From: Pseudeuparius sepicola
Taxonomy: Eukaryota; Arthropoda; Insecta; Coleoptera; Anthribidae
Length of the DNA: 64,000 nt
Reading direction: 5' to 3'
Assembly (NCBI GenBank): GCA_963920635.1
Contig: OY987298.1
Span: forward strand, 23,221,647 to 23,285,646
Shown here: positions 34,418 to 45,723 of the stretch, piece by piece
Layout: every line of letters starts with the position of its first letter
Position numbering within the stretch: position 1 is the stretch's first letter
Position numbers and translations under genes: made by a program
Notes under the pieces: generated by a model
Told to the model about the DNA's origin: nothing
Database searches by the model: none
The model's input: only the letters and a program-made list of their open reading frames with translations

Positions 34418-35777
34418 CTAAAAAAGAGGGATGGTAGGGATCAGTACAGTCCCAAGTGACAAAGTCAAAACACTTTAAAAAACATTAAATAAAATTATTA
34501 CAATTAAAAAATATCCAAAAATATTTCTGCTAAATACCAACAATTAAGGCAAACAATAACATACTTACATAGATAATAAGCACTAGCTAGAGATTTGTCA
34601 AACATTACATATCGGAGGCTGCACATCCATTCGTTTTATTCAACAGAAATTTAAAAACTCTAGAGCATTACACATGGGCCAATGTACTATTTCTCAACCT
34701 GTCATAAAGTAAGGTTATATTAAGAATTATTTGCAATTATAGGGGAAAATAAGATTACTTAGAAAGAAAAAACATTGTACTCACCCTCAGAAAAAGCTGT
34801 GAATACAATAAGTTAAATTTCAAACAACTGAATTCTTATTATATCTGAATATCATGGTCAAAAAACTTTGTTTAATTATGTAGCTTTTTCTTCTATTATT
34901 ATACTATATAAACCAAAAAATACTAAGTGAAGTAAACTGAAAAACAATATATTGCATCAAAGGGAAATGTAGAAAAACAAACAACTCACCGATGACTAAG
35001 AATAAGGGCGATAATGACAAAATTATTATTAACAATTTAAAAAACGTAAATTGGCCATTCCCCACATATGTCAAGTCGAAGTCAAAAACAAAAAATTTGT
35101 TTTTGACTTCCCCACATATGTCAAGTCGAAGTCAAAAACAAAAAATTTACGTTTTTTAAATTGTTAATAATAATTTTGTCATTATCGCCCTTATTCTTAG
35201 TCATCGGTGAGTTGTTTGTTTTTCTACATTTCCCTTTGATGCAATATATTGTTTTTCAGTTTACTTCACTTAGTATTTTTTGGTTTATATAGTATAATAA
35301 TAGAAGAAAAAGCTACATAATTAAACAAAGTTTTTTGACCATGATATTCAGATATAATAAGAATTCAGTTGTTTGAAATTTAACTTATTGTATTCACAGC
35401 TTTTACTGAGGGTGAGTACAATGTTTTTTCTTTCTAAGTAATCTTATTTTCCCCTATAATTGCAAATAATTCTTAATATAACCTTACTTTATGACAGGTT
35501 GAGAAATAGTACATTGGCCCATGTGTAATGCTCTAGAGTTTTTAAATTTCTGTTGAATAAAACGAATGGATGTGCAGCCTCCGATATGTAATGTTTGACA
35601 AATCTCTAGCTAGTGCTTATTATCTATGTAAGTATGTTATTGTTTGCCTTAATTGTTGGTATTTAGCAGAAATATTTTTGGATATTTTTTAATTGTAATA
35701 ATTTTATTTAATGTTTTTTAAAGTGTTTGACTTTGTCACTTGGGACTGTACTGATCCCTACCATCCCTCTTTTTTAG

Positions 35778-35824
35778 TGGTCTGAAGATGCAAGCAACTT
35801 TGTAGCTTGCGAAACCGGTAACCA
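35778..35824 (+). ncRNA. Hammerhead ribozyme-like motif, right arm
   Basis: Order on the + strand: TGGT (stem I, 35778-35781), CTGAAGA (core), GCAAGC/GCTTGC (stem II, 6 bp), GAAA (core), CCGG (stem III, self-complementary), TA (cleavage after UA), ACCA (stem I, 35821-35824). All core positions fit the hammerhead consensus CUGANGA...GAAA, and stem I pairs perfectly. The 4-nt palindromic stem III implies cleavage as a dimer, the arrangement described for Penelope-like element ribozymes. Activity inferred, not shown. Confidence 0.6.
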
Positions 35825-36675
35825 GAAAAGAACAAATAAAATAGATTTATAGGTTATACAGACTATTTTATTGCTTTTGCTCTACATCAGTATTTTTGAA
35901 CAATATGTTTAGTTTCCAGAACAAACTGATTTTTAAGGTAATTATAAATAATAAAAACGCAGTTAATATTTTTTCCCAGCAAAATATTACGCAAAATGCC
36001 ATTTTTACATCATTCGGATACTTGCGCATACGTAATCTGTTTAATTTATCAATCTCAACTTTATATACCTTACTTACTAATAAATGCAGCTTAAAATTCG
36101 CAGTTAATATTTATGCCGTCTTTATTACAACAAGAAAATGTATTTTTCTAAAAAACGCCCACACGCGTATATTTATTTTGTATAAAAAACAATTCTGGCG
36201 TTCATTTATTACCAATATTTTGTGATGGCATTATAAAAATGCGGTTATGAATTTTGTCTAGGTTTCGTTATTTTTTACCGTAATTTTCCTGGCCTACCAA
36301 TTAAAGTGTGTTTGGGATTTCGGTGTTCATAGTTTTGGCATCTTTTAGGTAGGTAATCGATTTTTGTACATTTGTAAATATAAAATAGGATGGAATCGTG
36401 TTCGGTGGAATTTATAACGCCCATAATTTCGAGAATCGAGTACTTATAGAAAGAATTGACCACCCCGGCCGGAGATAATCATTGTTCAAGAATGTGCCAT
36501 AACAAACAAATAGTTTAAACTTAGTTTGCTTTGTTTTGTTTTAAACAATGAAAAGTCTACATCAGAATGGACAAAAACGGGAGTTAGGGATTTATCTCAT
36601 TTATCAACAAAAATAAAAAAAACATGGATCTTCTCAAATTTATGTAAGAAATGAATTGCAGCTCTCGAATATTGG

Positions 36676-36945
36676 CTAATGTTGATGTTTGTCAGTTATT
36701 AGATTCTGGATATCGAAAAGCAACAAAAGATTTTAACGACCAAGTAAGGCCTAGCATTTGGAGGACATGACGAGTCGTCGGAGAGTTTAAATCCAGGCAT
36801 ATACAGAGGGCTTATTGATTTTGAATCAGAAATCGATATGGCTATATGAAACAACATTTGCAAGGAAATACTGTTTTTAAGTTATGTCAAAATTGGTTCA
36901 AAAAGACATTGGAACAGTTTGTCATCGAGGTATTAATATTGTATA
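36676..36945 (+). pseudogene. hAT transposase relic, DUF4371 (ZMYM1-like) region
   Basis: Three adjoining frames together give one protein region: NVDVCQLLDSGYRKATKDFN (36688 onward), then FGGHDESSESLNPGIYRGLI (from 36758), continuing DFESEIDMAI, then a stop and KQHLQGNTVFK. The F-R/G-G-H-D-E-S-x-x-S-x-N-x-G-N/I-Y block is diagnostic of DUF4371 hAT transposases and the host genes derived from them. Frameshifts and stops show it is dead. No terminal repeats could be assigned. Confidence 0.65.
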
Positions 36946-37008
36946 CGACATTGTGTAAATTATTTTTTTTTTTCTAAAGAGAACCAAATTAAAAAATTGA
37001 ACACCCGA

Positions 37009-37286
37009 ATAAAGTAAGTTTAGGTTTCCGTTAAGATAATTCAATTCCAAATTGCGACAAGTTTTTGCAAATTGAAAAGCTTGTCGCGCGAAATGTTGAT
37101 AAAAGTAGGTAGGTACCAATTAATTTTATTGAACAGTGATTGGTTGGTAAGCAAGTGCCTATTGCCTATTTGCCAAAGTATGCATTTTTTCTACAATTCG
37201 CGCTACAAGCTTTTCAATTTGCAAAAACTTGTGGCAATTTGGAATTGAATTATCATAACGAAAACCTAAACTTATTTTATTCGTTT
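37009..37286. mobile_element. Palindromic MITE, about 280 bp
   Basis: CGAATAAAGTAAGTTTAGGT on the left and its imperfect inverse at about 37262-37285. Arms of about 95 bp include AATTGAAAAGCTTGT. A unique spacer (37100-37180) separates them. It abuts the next palindrome at 37290. Confidence 0.6.
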
Positions 37287-37289
37287 TTT

Positions 37290-38174
37290 ACAGTGTAGTC
37301 ATTTAAGTGTGCAACATATGGGAATTTTTTTATTAATTGCCCAACGAAAATACAAACATTCCCGAAAGTTGGTGCATGTTCGATAATCATATTAGGCGCA
37401 CTTAGAATGGTTGCAATCTGCATTCAGGGTAGGTCAAAAAATATAAAAATTGTACAAGAGTAAAGTACCCTTATTTCAGAAAATTCAGCAAAATGTTATT
37501 AAGAAAAGTTGTCTAGAATTAAAAGTTATGCCTAAATAACAAAAAGAAATATATATTTTTTGAAAAACATTAATAATTTCCTAAAAAAAATGTTTTAATA
37601 TTCATCCTAAACAATTTCATAAATCAATCAAAATCATTTCAATTTCGCATCACTTTGTTAAAATTCAAGCATATTTGTAAAATAAACTTCGATTTTTAAT
37701 TTTTTAGGGAATCACAAACTTCATGTTTGTTGCAACAATAATAAACAAAAATTTAAAATTTCCCAAAAATTCTTCTGAACAAGGTAAAACATTAGTAATG
37801 ATAATGTGTATATTAAAAAATTCTCATTTAAGTTGCAAAATTTTTATTTTAAATGTTTATTAAGAAACTGGAAATTAATTGACGAAAAAATTTTTTTTCT
37901 TAGTAGGCTATGTTTTGGTATTTAGGCATAGCTTTTAATTCTAAACAACTTTTCTTAATAACCTTTTGCTGAATTTTTTGAAATAAGGATACTTTACTCT
38001 TGTGTAATTTTTATATTTTTGACCTACTCTGTATGCTGTTTAACTTGCAACTTGCAACCATTCTAAGTAATATGATTACTGAACATACATGAACTTTCGG
38101 CAATATCTGTATTTTGGATGTGCAATTAATAAAAAAAAGTTCCATATGTTGCACACTTAAATGGCCACACTGTA
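37290..38174. mobile_element. 885-bp palindromic element, copy A
   Basis: Ends ACAGTGTAGTCATTTAAGTG and the inverse CACTTAAATGGCCACACTGT. A second internal pair, GGTCAAAAAATATAAAAATT and its inverse, precedes a central region near 37740. A related copy (52143-54520) is interrupted by Penelope-like sequence, so this copy shows the uninterrupted form. Confidence 0.75.
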
Positions 38175-38269
38175 TAGTGCAGGCTTAAATGAAAGCTTGT
38201 TTTTAAAAAGGTTTTTTTTTTATTTTCAATTTTATTTTGTGCTTTTTAGTACTTATTTGATTCCCATGT

Positions 38270-38745
38270 CAAGAGGGTGGTAAAGAAATTTAATCCGCCA
38301 TCTTGGGGCGGCCGCCATATTGGATTTCTTATGACGTCGTTCACTTTATTGTTTTCTACCCGTCGAGCCCTTTCATTTGATATCCATGTTGGGTATCAAA
38401 TAGGTAATCCGCCATCTTGGAGCGGCGGTCATATTGAATTTAGTGTGATGTCACTAACTTTATCGTTTTCTACTCTTCAAGCCCGTTCATTTTTAACCCA
38501 TATTAAGGAGGTTGACAAAAAATACATCATCCGCCATCTTGGAGCGGCGGCCATATTGAGTTTAGTGTGAGCGGCTATTTTGAAAGTATTACAATATTGA
38601 GTATTGCATATTGTATTGTCTCCGGAACTAAAAGTGTTTGCAAAATTTCCGCTCAATCGGATGTCAGGAAGTGGTTCTAATTCAGCTTGAAAGATTCGAC
38701 CCACACATACATACAATACATACTAACAAGCTTGTAAAAAAAATA
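38270..38745 (+). repeat. Three-unit minisatellite and CATA-rich retroelement-like tail
   Basis: Units of about 125 bp, each with ATCCGCCATCTTGGAGCGGC followed by GGCCATATTG, start near 38292, 38410 and 38530. A unique stretch (GGATGTCAGGAAGTGGTTCT) and a CACACATACATACAATACAT tail follow. This resembles the repeat-bearing 3' end of a non-LTR element, 5' truncated. Clade not assigned, no coding part seen. Confidence 0.5.
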
Positions 38746-38803
38746 TAGGTACAAGGGGTGTCCAGTATTTATTGTCCCTATAACATACAAAACACCATTA
38801 TTT

Positions 38804-40750
38804 TTATACATAATCACCGTGCACTTGAAGAAACTTATTCCACCTATGTTCTAGTGTAATTATCCCCTTTTCAAAAAATTCGGGGTTTTGATCACAGAAA
38901 AATTCTCGTACTAGCTGACGGTTGGACCTCAAACTTGCGGGGTGTCGGGGAGCCCCGATGCCGGCATTCCTTGCTTTGGACTTTGGATCGAAGTGGTGAA
39001 CTCACGTTTCATCAATGTAACAAAGCGACCCAGAAATGTGTTTGGATTACTGTTAAACAGTGCCAAATTCGCTTCTTAGGTGATGACCCCCTCACGCTTT
39101 TCTTCGGGCGTCAACATTCGGGGTACCCATCTTGCAGACACCTTATTGAGCCCCAAATAGCCATTTATTATTGTTGCTATGGTACCATTTGAAAGGCCTG
39201 TTATTTCTCCTAAACGCCGACGATCAGGTTTAATCAAGTCGCAGACACGATTCACATTTTCATGGGTACACACAGTTCGCGGGCGACCATCACCTTTTGC
39301 ATGTTCGCAAGTTTTTCTGCTACATCGAAACTGTCGTGACCACATTTTCACTAGGTACTTGATATGAAGGTGCATCATATAGGCCAGGGAAAATAGAATT
39401 TGACTTAGACAAAAATATTAACTACAATTTTGTTTTATTATATGAAAGCTATAAGTAAATACGTTGGTAGAAACCAAAATTAAACATTTCGAAAAAACGG
39501 AACCTTGAGTTACCTCAAAAAAACACCTATTTTTCGTTAGAAATTTCGAGCAAAAATGTTAACTGGATTTTTTTAGACTCTTTAGGTAAAAAACTTCCCT
39601 TGCTAACATATATTAAGAAATTAAACATTTTAAGAATATGGAAGTAACTTAGATCGACAAAGAGAGATAAAAATCGGATAATTTTCTATTTCGGCAAAAC
39701 GGCAAAAATATTAACTACGTTTTTATTGCAGACGATCATTCCTTTTTACAAATAGAATGTAACTTATACAAAATTAAAAATTTATCTGAGCCGCATGCAT
39801 CAGCTGTCACTTCTCATTGGTCTAGAATCGGCAAAAATATTAACCGTTTTTTGTTTGTTTAACTTTTTACAATATAACTATATTTAATCATATAAAGCAA
39901 AATTAAACATTTATTTATTGCGCATATAAGTCAAATGTCACTTGTTATTTCTTTAGGAAAAGCAAAAATATTAACTGTTTTTTTTTCTGTTTAACTTTTT
40001 ACAATATAACTATATTAAATCAAATATAGCGAAATTAAACTTTTATTTAGGGCGCATGTAGGTCAACTGCGTCATTAAAATTTGTCATTTGTATTTGTAA
40101 AAATACATCCGTTACAATTTTTTGTTTAATTTCAAAAAATTTAACAAGACTTAGTATCCACTTACAAAGTTTAAGAAAGATCAGACAGTTAACAATTTTG
40201 CTCTCAAAGACAGCTTCAAATTTCTTTAAAATGCGATTTCCGGCGAACAATATGTTTAATTTCAGAACAAACTGGTAGTACTTGATTTTTAAGGTACCTA
40301 ATTATATAAATAATAAACACGCAGTTAATATTTTTGCCCAACAAAATATTACGCAAAATGTCATTTTTACATCATTCGTGATCTGTTTAATTTATCAATC
40401 TCAACTTTATAAACCTTACTTACTAATAAATGCAGCTTAAAATTCGCAGTTAATATTTATGCCGTCTTTATTACAACAAGAAAATGTATTTTTCTGAAAA
40501 AAAAAACACACGCTTATGTTTATTTTGTATAAAAAAACAATTCTGGCGTTCATTTATTACCAATATTTTGTGATAGCATTATACAAATGCGGTTATGAAT
40601 TTTGTCTAGGTTTCGTTACCTATTTTTCACCGTAATTTCCCTGGCCTAACACCCATAAAATAGACCAACCATATCGCCATGAATCTCTTGGGGCGTTATG
40701 CCTTTCTTCTGCAAATATTTAATAACGGCAGGAACCTCGTTTTTCTCCAT
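38804..40750 (-). pseudogene. Mariner transposase, frameshifted, with central deletion
   Basis: The minus strand starts at 40750 with MEKNEVPAVIKYLQKKGITP and reads QEIHGDMVGLFYG to the nested element. Beyond it come DAPSYQV, a frameshift, then CEHAKGDGRPRTVCTHENVN (the GRP linker), a second HTH with GLSNGTIATI, and SARWVPRMLTPEEK, the WVPH/R-x-L mariner block. Near 38990-39030 a frame gives RFVTL, the site of the first catalytic D, now altered. The middle with the second and third D is missing, and the C-terminus resumes as FFEKGIITLEHRWNKFLQVH, then GDYV and a stop at 38804. Clearly inactive. Confidence 0.75.
39380..40648. mobile_element. TAGGCCAGGG-ended element, copy 2
   Basis: Starts TAGGCCAGGGAAAATAGAAT and ends AATTTCCCTGGCCTA, inserted at a TA in the mariner transposase. 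It has eight or more copies of a GCAAAAATATTAACTG-like motif pointing inward from both ends. About 130 bp (with TTTTTACAATATAACTATAT) is tandemly repeated at about 39866 and 40000, absent from copy 1. It lacks the 1.64-kb palindrome of copy 1 and so gives its empty site. Confidence 0.8.
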
Positions 40751-40932
40751 TTTCCGAAATCTTTGGAGACCTTCTATTTTAACTTAGCACAACTTTCTAA
40801 CAAACACAGCTATAATATTTAATTTTGTCACCTTGTTTGACAGATAAAAATAACAAATAGTTTGCGTTATTGTTATGGAAATTTTATTTCAACGCCTACT
40901 ATATTAGCAACAATAAATACTGTAGTATGTAT

Positions 40933-42627
40933 ATACAGGGTGGTCAGATAAGAATGCAAAGTGCTGTATCTTGGAAACTATTCGTCGTAGAGACTTGCGG
41001 TAAAATTTTTTTAGAATAAAGTGGCCAAGAGAAAAACCTGGAAATTATTTTCAGATTTCCAAGATAGTCACCAGGGGGCGTAACCGCCATCTTAAACTTT
41101 TAAAGTGATTTTTCACTGAAATGCACCTAGTAAGTAATGTTACCAAAATAATATATGCTTTTTAAAGGTATGAGCTTCATTCGAGTAATTTTTGTTTAAC
41201 ACTTTTCGACATATCTATTAAAATAAAGTGGTGGGGAGTGATTCAATGTTTTTTTTTAAATAAACAGCTGTAACTCCTAAATGACTGAACGGATTTTAAC
41301 AAACTTGGTCTCGTTGGAAAAAGCATTTATTGGCCCATCAAACCCATCTTACCCGTGATATGTCTAAGTCTCATTGATGCCGCTAGAGCGCGTTTTTTTG
41401 ATATAATAACCGAAAATTGCAAAATTCTCGAAAAAATTAAATGCAATAATATTACTTTTTTTCATAAAAATGTAGTGAAATGATACCTAAATAGGATAAT
41501 GAAAACCTTATCTCGATATCATATTCCTAGCTGAAAATATCAAAGAAAGAAAATTTAGTTTTATCATAAAATTTTAAAAAGACGCTGTTACACCGGTATT
41601 TATTCTTATTTGTATTTTTTTAAGATTTAATGATAAACTTTCATAATTTTATCATTTTTTAATTATAAAAGTATACTTAGTTTAAAAAATTTTAAAAAAA
41701 ATGTGTAGGGGCATAATAATCAATGCATTTAATATGCAAGTGCAAGGTAGGCAAAATACGAAGAGTAGGCCATGGAGGAAAAACAAATGCCTAAAATAAA
41801 CTTGTCAACAATGCATTGACTGTGATGGAAGACAGTTCGAGCATATTAAATGCATTGATTATTATGCCCCCACACGTATTTTTTTTTTAATTTTTTGAAC
41901 TAAGTATACTTTTATAATTAAAAAATGATAAAATTAAGGAAGTTTATCATTAAATTTTAAAAGAGACAAATAAGAATAAATAGCGGTGTAACAGCGTCTT
42001 TTTAAAATTTTATGATAAAACTAAATTTTCTTTCTTTGATATTTTCAGCTAGGAATAGGATATCGAGATACGGTTTTCACTACCCTATTTAGGTATCATT
42101 TCACTACATTTTTATAAAAAAAAAGTAATATTATTGCATTTCATTTTTTCGAGAATTTTGCAATTTTCTGTTATTATATCAAAAAACGCGCTCTAGCGGC
42201 ATCAATGAGACTTAGACATATCACGGGTAAGATGGGTTTGATGGACCAATAAATGCTTTTTCCAACGAGACCAAGTTTGTTAAAATCCGTCATTTAGGAG
42301 TTACAGTTGTTTATTTAAAAAAAAAAACATTGAATCACTCCCCACCACTTTATTTTAATAGATATGTCAAAAAGTGTACTCGAATAAAGCTTACCTTTAA
42401 AGCATATATTATTTTGGTAACATTACTAGGTGGATTTCAGTGAAAAATCACTTTAAAAGTTTAAGATGGCGGTTACGCCCTCTGGTGACTATCTTGGAAA
42501 TCTGAAAATAATTTCCAGATTTTTCTCTTGGCCACTTTATTCTAAAAAATTTTTACCGCAAGTCTCTACGATGAATAGTTTCCGAGCTGAAGCACTTTGC
42601 ATTCTTATCTGACCACCCTGTACACCC
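40933..42627. mobile_element. 1.7-kb palindromic element, ACAGGGTGGTCAG ends
   Basis: TATACAGGGTGGTCAGATAA at the left is mirrored by TTATCTGACCACCCTGTACA at the right. Arms of about 800 bp pair up to GGGCATAATAATCAATGCAT near 41709 and its inverse near 41845. The spacer of about 100 bp is unique. No coding capacity beyond chance frames. Confidence 0.8.
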
Positions 42628-44482
42628 CTTGTATATAGGGGGATTTTCTATGCTCCTTCGTTATTAGAGATATTATCTAAATATCTTAAATATAGTTTTA
42701 TTGACCGACAAATTGACGCCTGTAACTTCCACTTTGATTATAAATTATTGAAAAAATTTTTTAGAATAAAGTGGCCAAGAGAAAAACCTGGAAATTATTT
42801 TCAGATTTCCAAGATAGTCACCAGGGGGCGTAACCGCCATCTTAAACTTTTAAAGTGATTTTTCACTGAAATGCACCTAGTAAGTAATGTTACCAAAATA
42901 ATATATGCTTTTTAAAGGTATGAGCTTCATTCGAGTAATTTTTGTTTAACACTTTTCGACATATCTATTAAAATAAAGTGGTGGGGAGTGATTCAATGTT
43001 TTTTTTTAAATAAACAGCTGTAACTCCTAAATGACTGAACGGATTTTAACAAACTTGGTCTCGTTGGAAAAAGCATTTATTGGCCCATCAAACCCATCTT
43101 ACCCGTGATATGTCTAAGTCTCATTGATGCCGCTAGAGCGCGTTTTTTTGATATAATAACCGAAAATTGCAAAATTCTCGAAAAAATTAAATGCAATAAT
43201 ATTACTTTTTTTCATAAAAATGTAGTGAAATGATACCTAAATAGGATAATGAAAACCTTATCTCGATATCATATTCCTAGCTGAAAATATCAAAGAAAGA
43301 AAATTTAGTTTTATCATAAAATTTTAAAAAGACGCTGTTACACCGGTATTTATTCTTATTTGTATTTTTTTAAGATTTAATGATAAACTTTCATAATTTT
43401 ATCATTTTTTAATTATAAAAGTATACTTAGTTTAAAAAATTTTAAAAAAAATGTGTAGGGGCATAATAATCAATGCATTTAATATGCAAGTGCAAGGTAG
43501 GCAAAATACGAAGAGTAGGCCATGGAGGAAAAACAAATGCCTAAAATAAACTTGTCAACAATGCATTGACTGTGATGGAAGACAGTTCGAGCATATTAAA
43601 TGCATTGATTATTATGCCCCCACACGTTTTTTTTTTTAATTTTTTGAACTAAGTATACATTTATAATTAAAAAATGATAAAATTAAGGAAGTTTATCATT
43701 AAATTTTAAAAGAGACAAATAAGAATAAATAGCGGTGTAACAGCGTCTTTTTAAAATTTTATGATAAAACTAAATTTTCTTTCTTTGATATTTTCAGCTA
43801 GGAATAAGATATCGAGATACGGTTTTCACTACCCTATTTAGGTATCATTTCACTACATTTTTATAAAAAAAAGTAATATTGCATTTAATTTTTTCGAGAA
43901 TTTTGCAATTTTCTGTTATTATATCAAAAAACGCGCTCTAGCGGCATCAATGAGACTTAGACATATCACGGGTAAGATGGGTTTGATGGACCAATAAATG
44001 CTTTTTCCAACGAGACCAAGTTTGTTAAAATCCGTCATTTAGGAGTTACAGTTGTTTATTTTAAAAAAAACATTGAATCACTCCCCACCACTTTATTTTA
44101 ATAGATATGTCAAAAAGTGTACTCGAATAAAGCTTACCTTTAAAGCATATATTATTTTGGTAACATTACTAGGTGGATTTCAGTGAAAAATCACTTTAAA
44201 AGTTTAAGATGGCGGTTACGCCCTCTGGTGACTATCTTGGAAATCTGAAAATAATTTCCAGATTTTTCTCTTGGCCACTTTATTCTAAAAAATTTTTACC
44301 GCAAGTCTCTACGATGAATAGTTTCCGAGCTGAAGCACTTTGCATTCTTATCTGACCACCCTGTACACCCCTTGTATATAGGGGGATTTTCTATGCTCCT
44401 TCGTTATTAGAGATATTATCTAAATATCTTAAATATAGTTTTATTGACCGACAAATTGACGCCTGTAACTTCCACTTTGATT
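41008..44482 (+). repeat. Tandem duplication with a unit of about 1.75 kb
   Basis: From TTTTTTAGAATAAAGTGGCC (41005) to CCACTTTGATT (42739), nearly the whole palindrome is repeated at 42755-44482 (offset 1750 near the start, 1743 near the end). The left halves look identical. The few differences are in the right half: A/T-run lengths, one missing ATT near 43880, and single bases. The second unit lacks the first 70 bp of the element (its ACAGGGTG end). Either a very recent duplication or an assembly duplication. Confidence 0.85.
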
Positions 44483-45207
44483 CCTAATTTTCTTGTCCTA
44501 AACTTTTAAATAATAATATTTATTTCTTAAATTTCCCCATCTAGACGTAAAGCTAGACAGATGTTTTAATATGTAAAGAAAAAATATATCCAGCGTTTAT
44601 TTTCTCAGCCTGCAAGTAAGATTTATCGAGCTCATCCGTTGTAAATGTTTGAACTGAGCAAACTAAATAGGTTTGTAGAACAGAAATATTATACCGTTAA
44701 ACCTAATGAGCCGGGATCGGTTCATTTGCGTCAGCGTCATTACCAGAATTATGGAAAACATAACCCACTCTTCGAGCATATAAACATTCATTTGCTATTG
44801 ATAAAAACATACAGACTTAATTATAATATTTTTGAGGGTTTGTTAAAATATGTATTAATTTATAATTGAATATAAAAAAAATTATTTGCTGAAATAGGGA
44901 AAAATAATGTCAAATACTGTTATCACTTTAGTTATTTGGATTGGCATTATATTTTTTTACGTGAGAAGCCCGTTTTTGTGAATTTTTTATGGGAGAATAA
45001 GTCCCACTAACTTTTTGTCTACATTGTCTCGGTCATTTGACTTTCATTTCTATAAAATTTGAGTTTTGCCTACAAACAGGATGAGATACGAAACATTGAG
45101 CACATTAAAATTAAAACCGTATTTCCACAACTTTTCCCAAACCTAGCCCAGTTGAAGCAGCAATGAATAATGAGCTCTGAGCCTCTCCCATTAGGGATTT
45201 AGGTACT
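44483..45207. other. Unassigned AT-rich DNA
   Basis: No gene recognised. A 74-codon frame at 44645-44869 has no recognisable motif. Confidence 0.35.
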
Positions 45208-45478
45208 GTTATTTTCACGGGCGTAGCCAAGGGGGGTTTCGGGGGTTCAAACCCCCCCCCCCCTCCCGAAATAAGCAAAATATTACCTAATATTATTCCG
45301 AAAAAATACGAGGAGTGAAGAGTTAAATTATTATTACGTTTGAATATATGTAGTAATAGTAGCGCCTAGCGCCATCTTTTGACGAGAGGCAGACGCAGTT
45401 GCAGCCGAACTATTTTGTATTGTAGGGACACTTTGCGTTGTTTCTCGATTATTCGCCACGCCCCTCGGTCGAAATGAG

Positions 45479-45535
45479 CGGAACTTTGTGGAAGTTCGTG
45501 GAAGTTTCTGGACGGCTACTGGGCTGCTATATAAG
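45479..45535 (+). promoter_or_regulatory. Promoter-like segment of the hAT: TATA box with GAA/TTC repeats
   Basis: TATATAAG at 45528-45535 lies about 190 bp upstream of the ATG at 45724. Just upstream, repeated GAAGTT and GTTTCTGGA units (45480-45512) approximate heat-shock elements (alternating GAA/TTC, though some spacings are 1 or 3 instead of 2). The same segment is present in copy 2. Function inferred. Confidence 0.4.
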
Positions 45536-45723
45536 CGGCGCCGCGGCGCGTGACCGCGCTTACGGCAGTATTGTTCCATGCGAACTCGAAGCGAATAAAA
45601 GTGAAAAGTGGTGAACGAATAGAGAAGAGAATTAAGTGTACCGTGTAAGTGAGTAATTTTACTGCGCTGTTATTCGATGACCTTGTTAAGGATAGATACG
45701 TGAATCATTATTACTGTCGAAAA

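Larger units (their letters stand above)
34260..35900. mobile_element. 1.64-kb palindromic retrozyme/PLE-like insertion with hammerhead motifs
   Basis: A near-perfect inverted repeat (arms about 34304-35055 and 35150-35900) is inserted in copy 1 of the TAGGCCAGGG element. The 12-bp duplication ACAATATGTTTA flanks it (34248-34259 and 35901-35912). Copy 2 reads straight through the same site near 40248-40260 (GCGAACAATATGTTTAATTT). The centre holds two direct copies of a block starting CCCCACATATGTCAAGTCGA (about 35061 and 35111). Each arm has a hammerhead-type motif near its outer end. No ORF of note. A 12-bp duplication suggests reverse-transcription-driven insertion rather than a TA or TTAA transposase. 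Confidence 0.75.
33651..36296. mobile_element. TAGGCCAGGG-ended element, copy 1 (interrupted)
   Basis: Begins TAGGCCAGGGAAAATA and ends with the inverse, TTTTCCTGGCCTA. Without the 34260-35900 insertion it is about 1.0 kb. Numerous copies of a subterminal motif close to GCAAAAATATTAACTG point inward from both ends (left copies near 33681, 33826 and 33968; inverted copies near 35960 and 36098). Subterminal repeats of this kind usually bind the transposase. Copy 2 lies at 39380-40648. No transposase is encoded. Confidence 0.75.
38751..40932 (-). mobile_element. Dead mariner element carrying a nested insertion
   Basis: The left end (ACAAGGGGTGTCCAGTATTT) and right end (inverse of CAATAAATACTGTAGTATGT) share a CAGTATTTATTGT core as degenerate terminal repeats. 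The transposase runs on the minus strand and is split by the TAGGCCAGGG element at 39380-40648. A TA remains at the junction (duplicated TA). Confidence 0.65.

Noticed and set aside
45649..45723. Upstream start of the hAT ORF at 45649
   Set aside because: That codon is GTG. In a eukaryote the first in-frame ATG, at 45724, is the plausible start.
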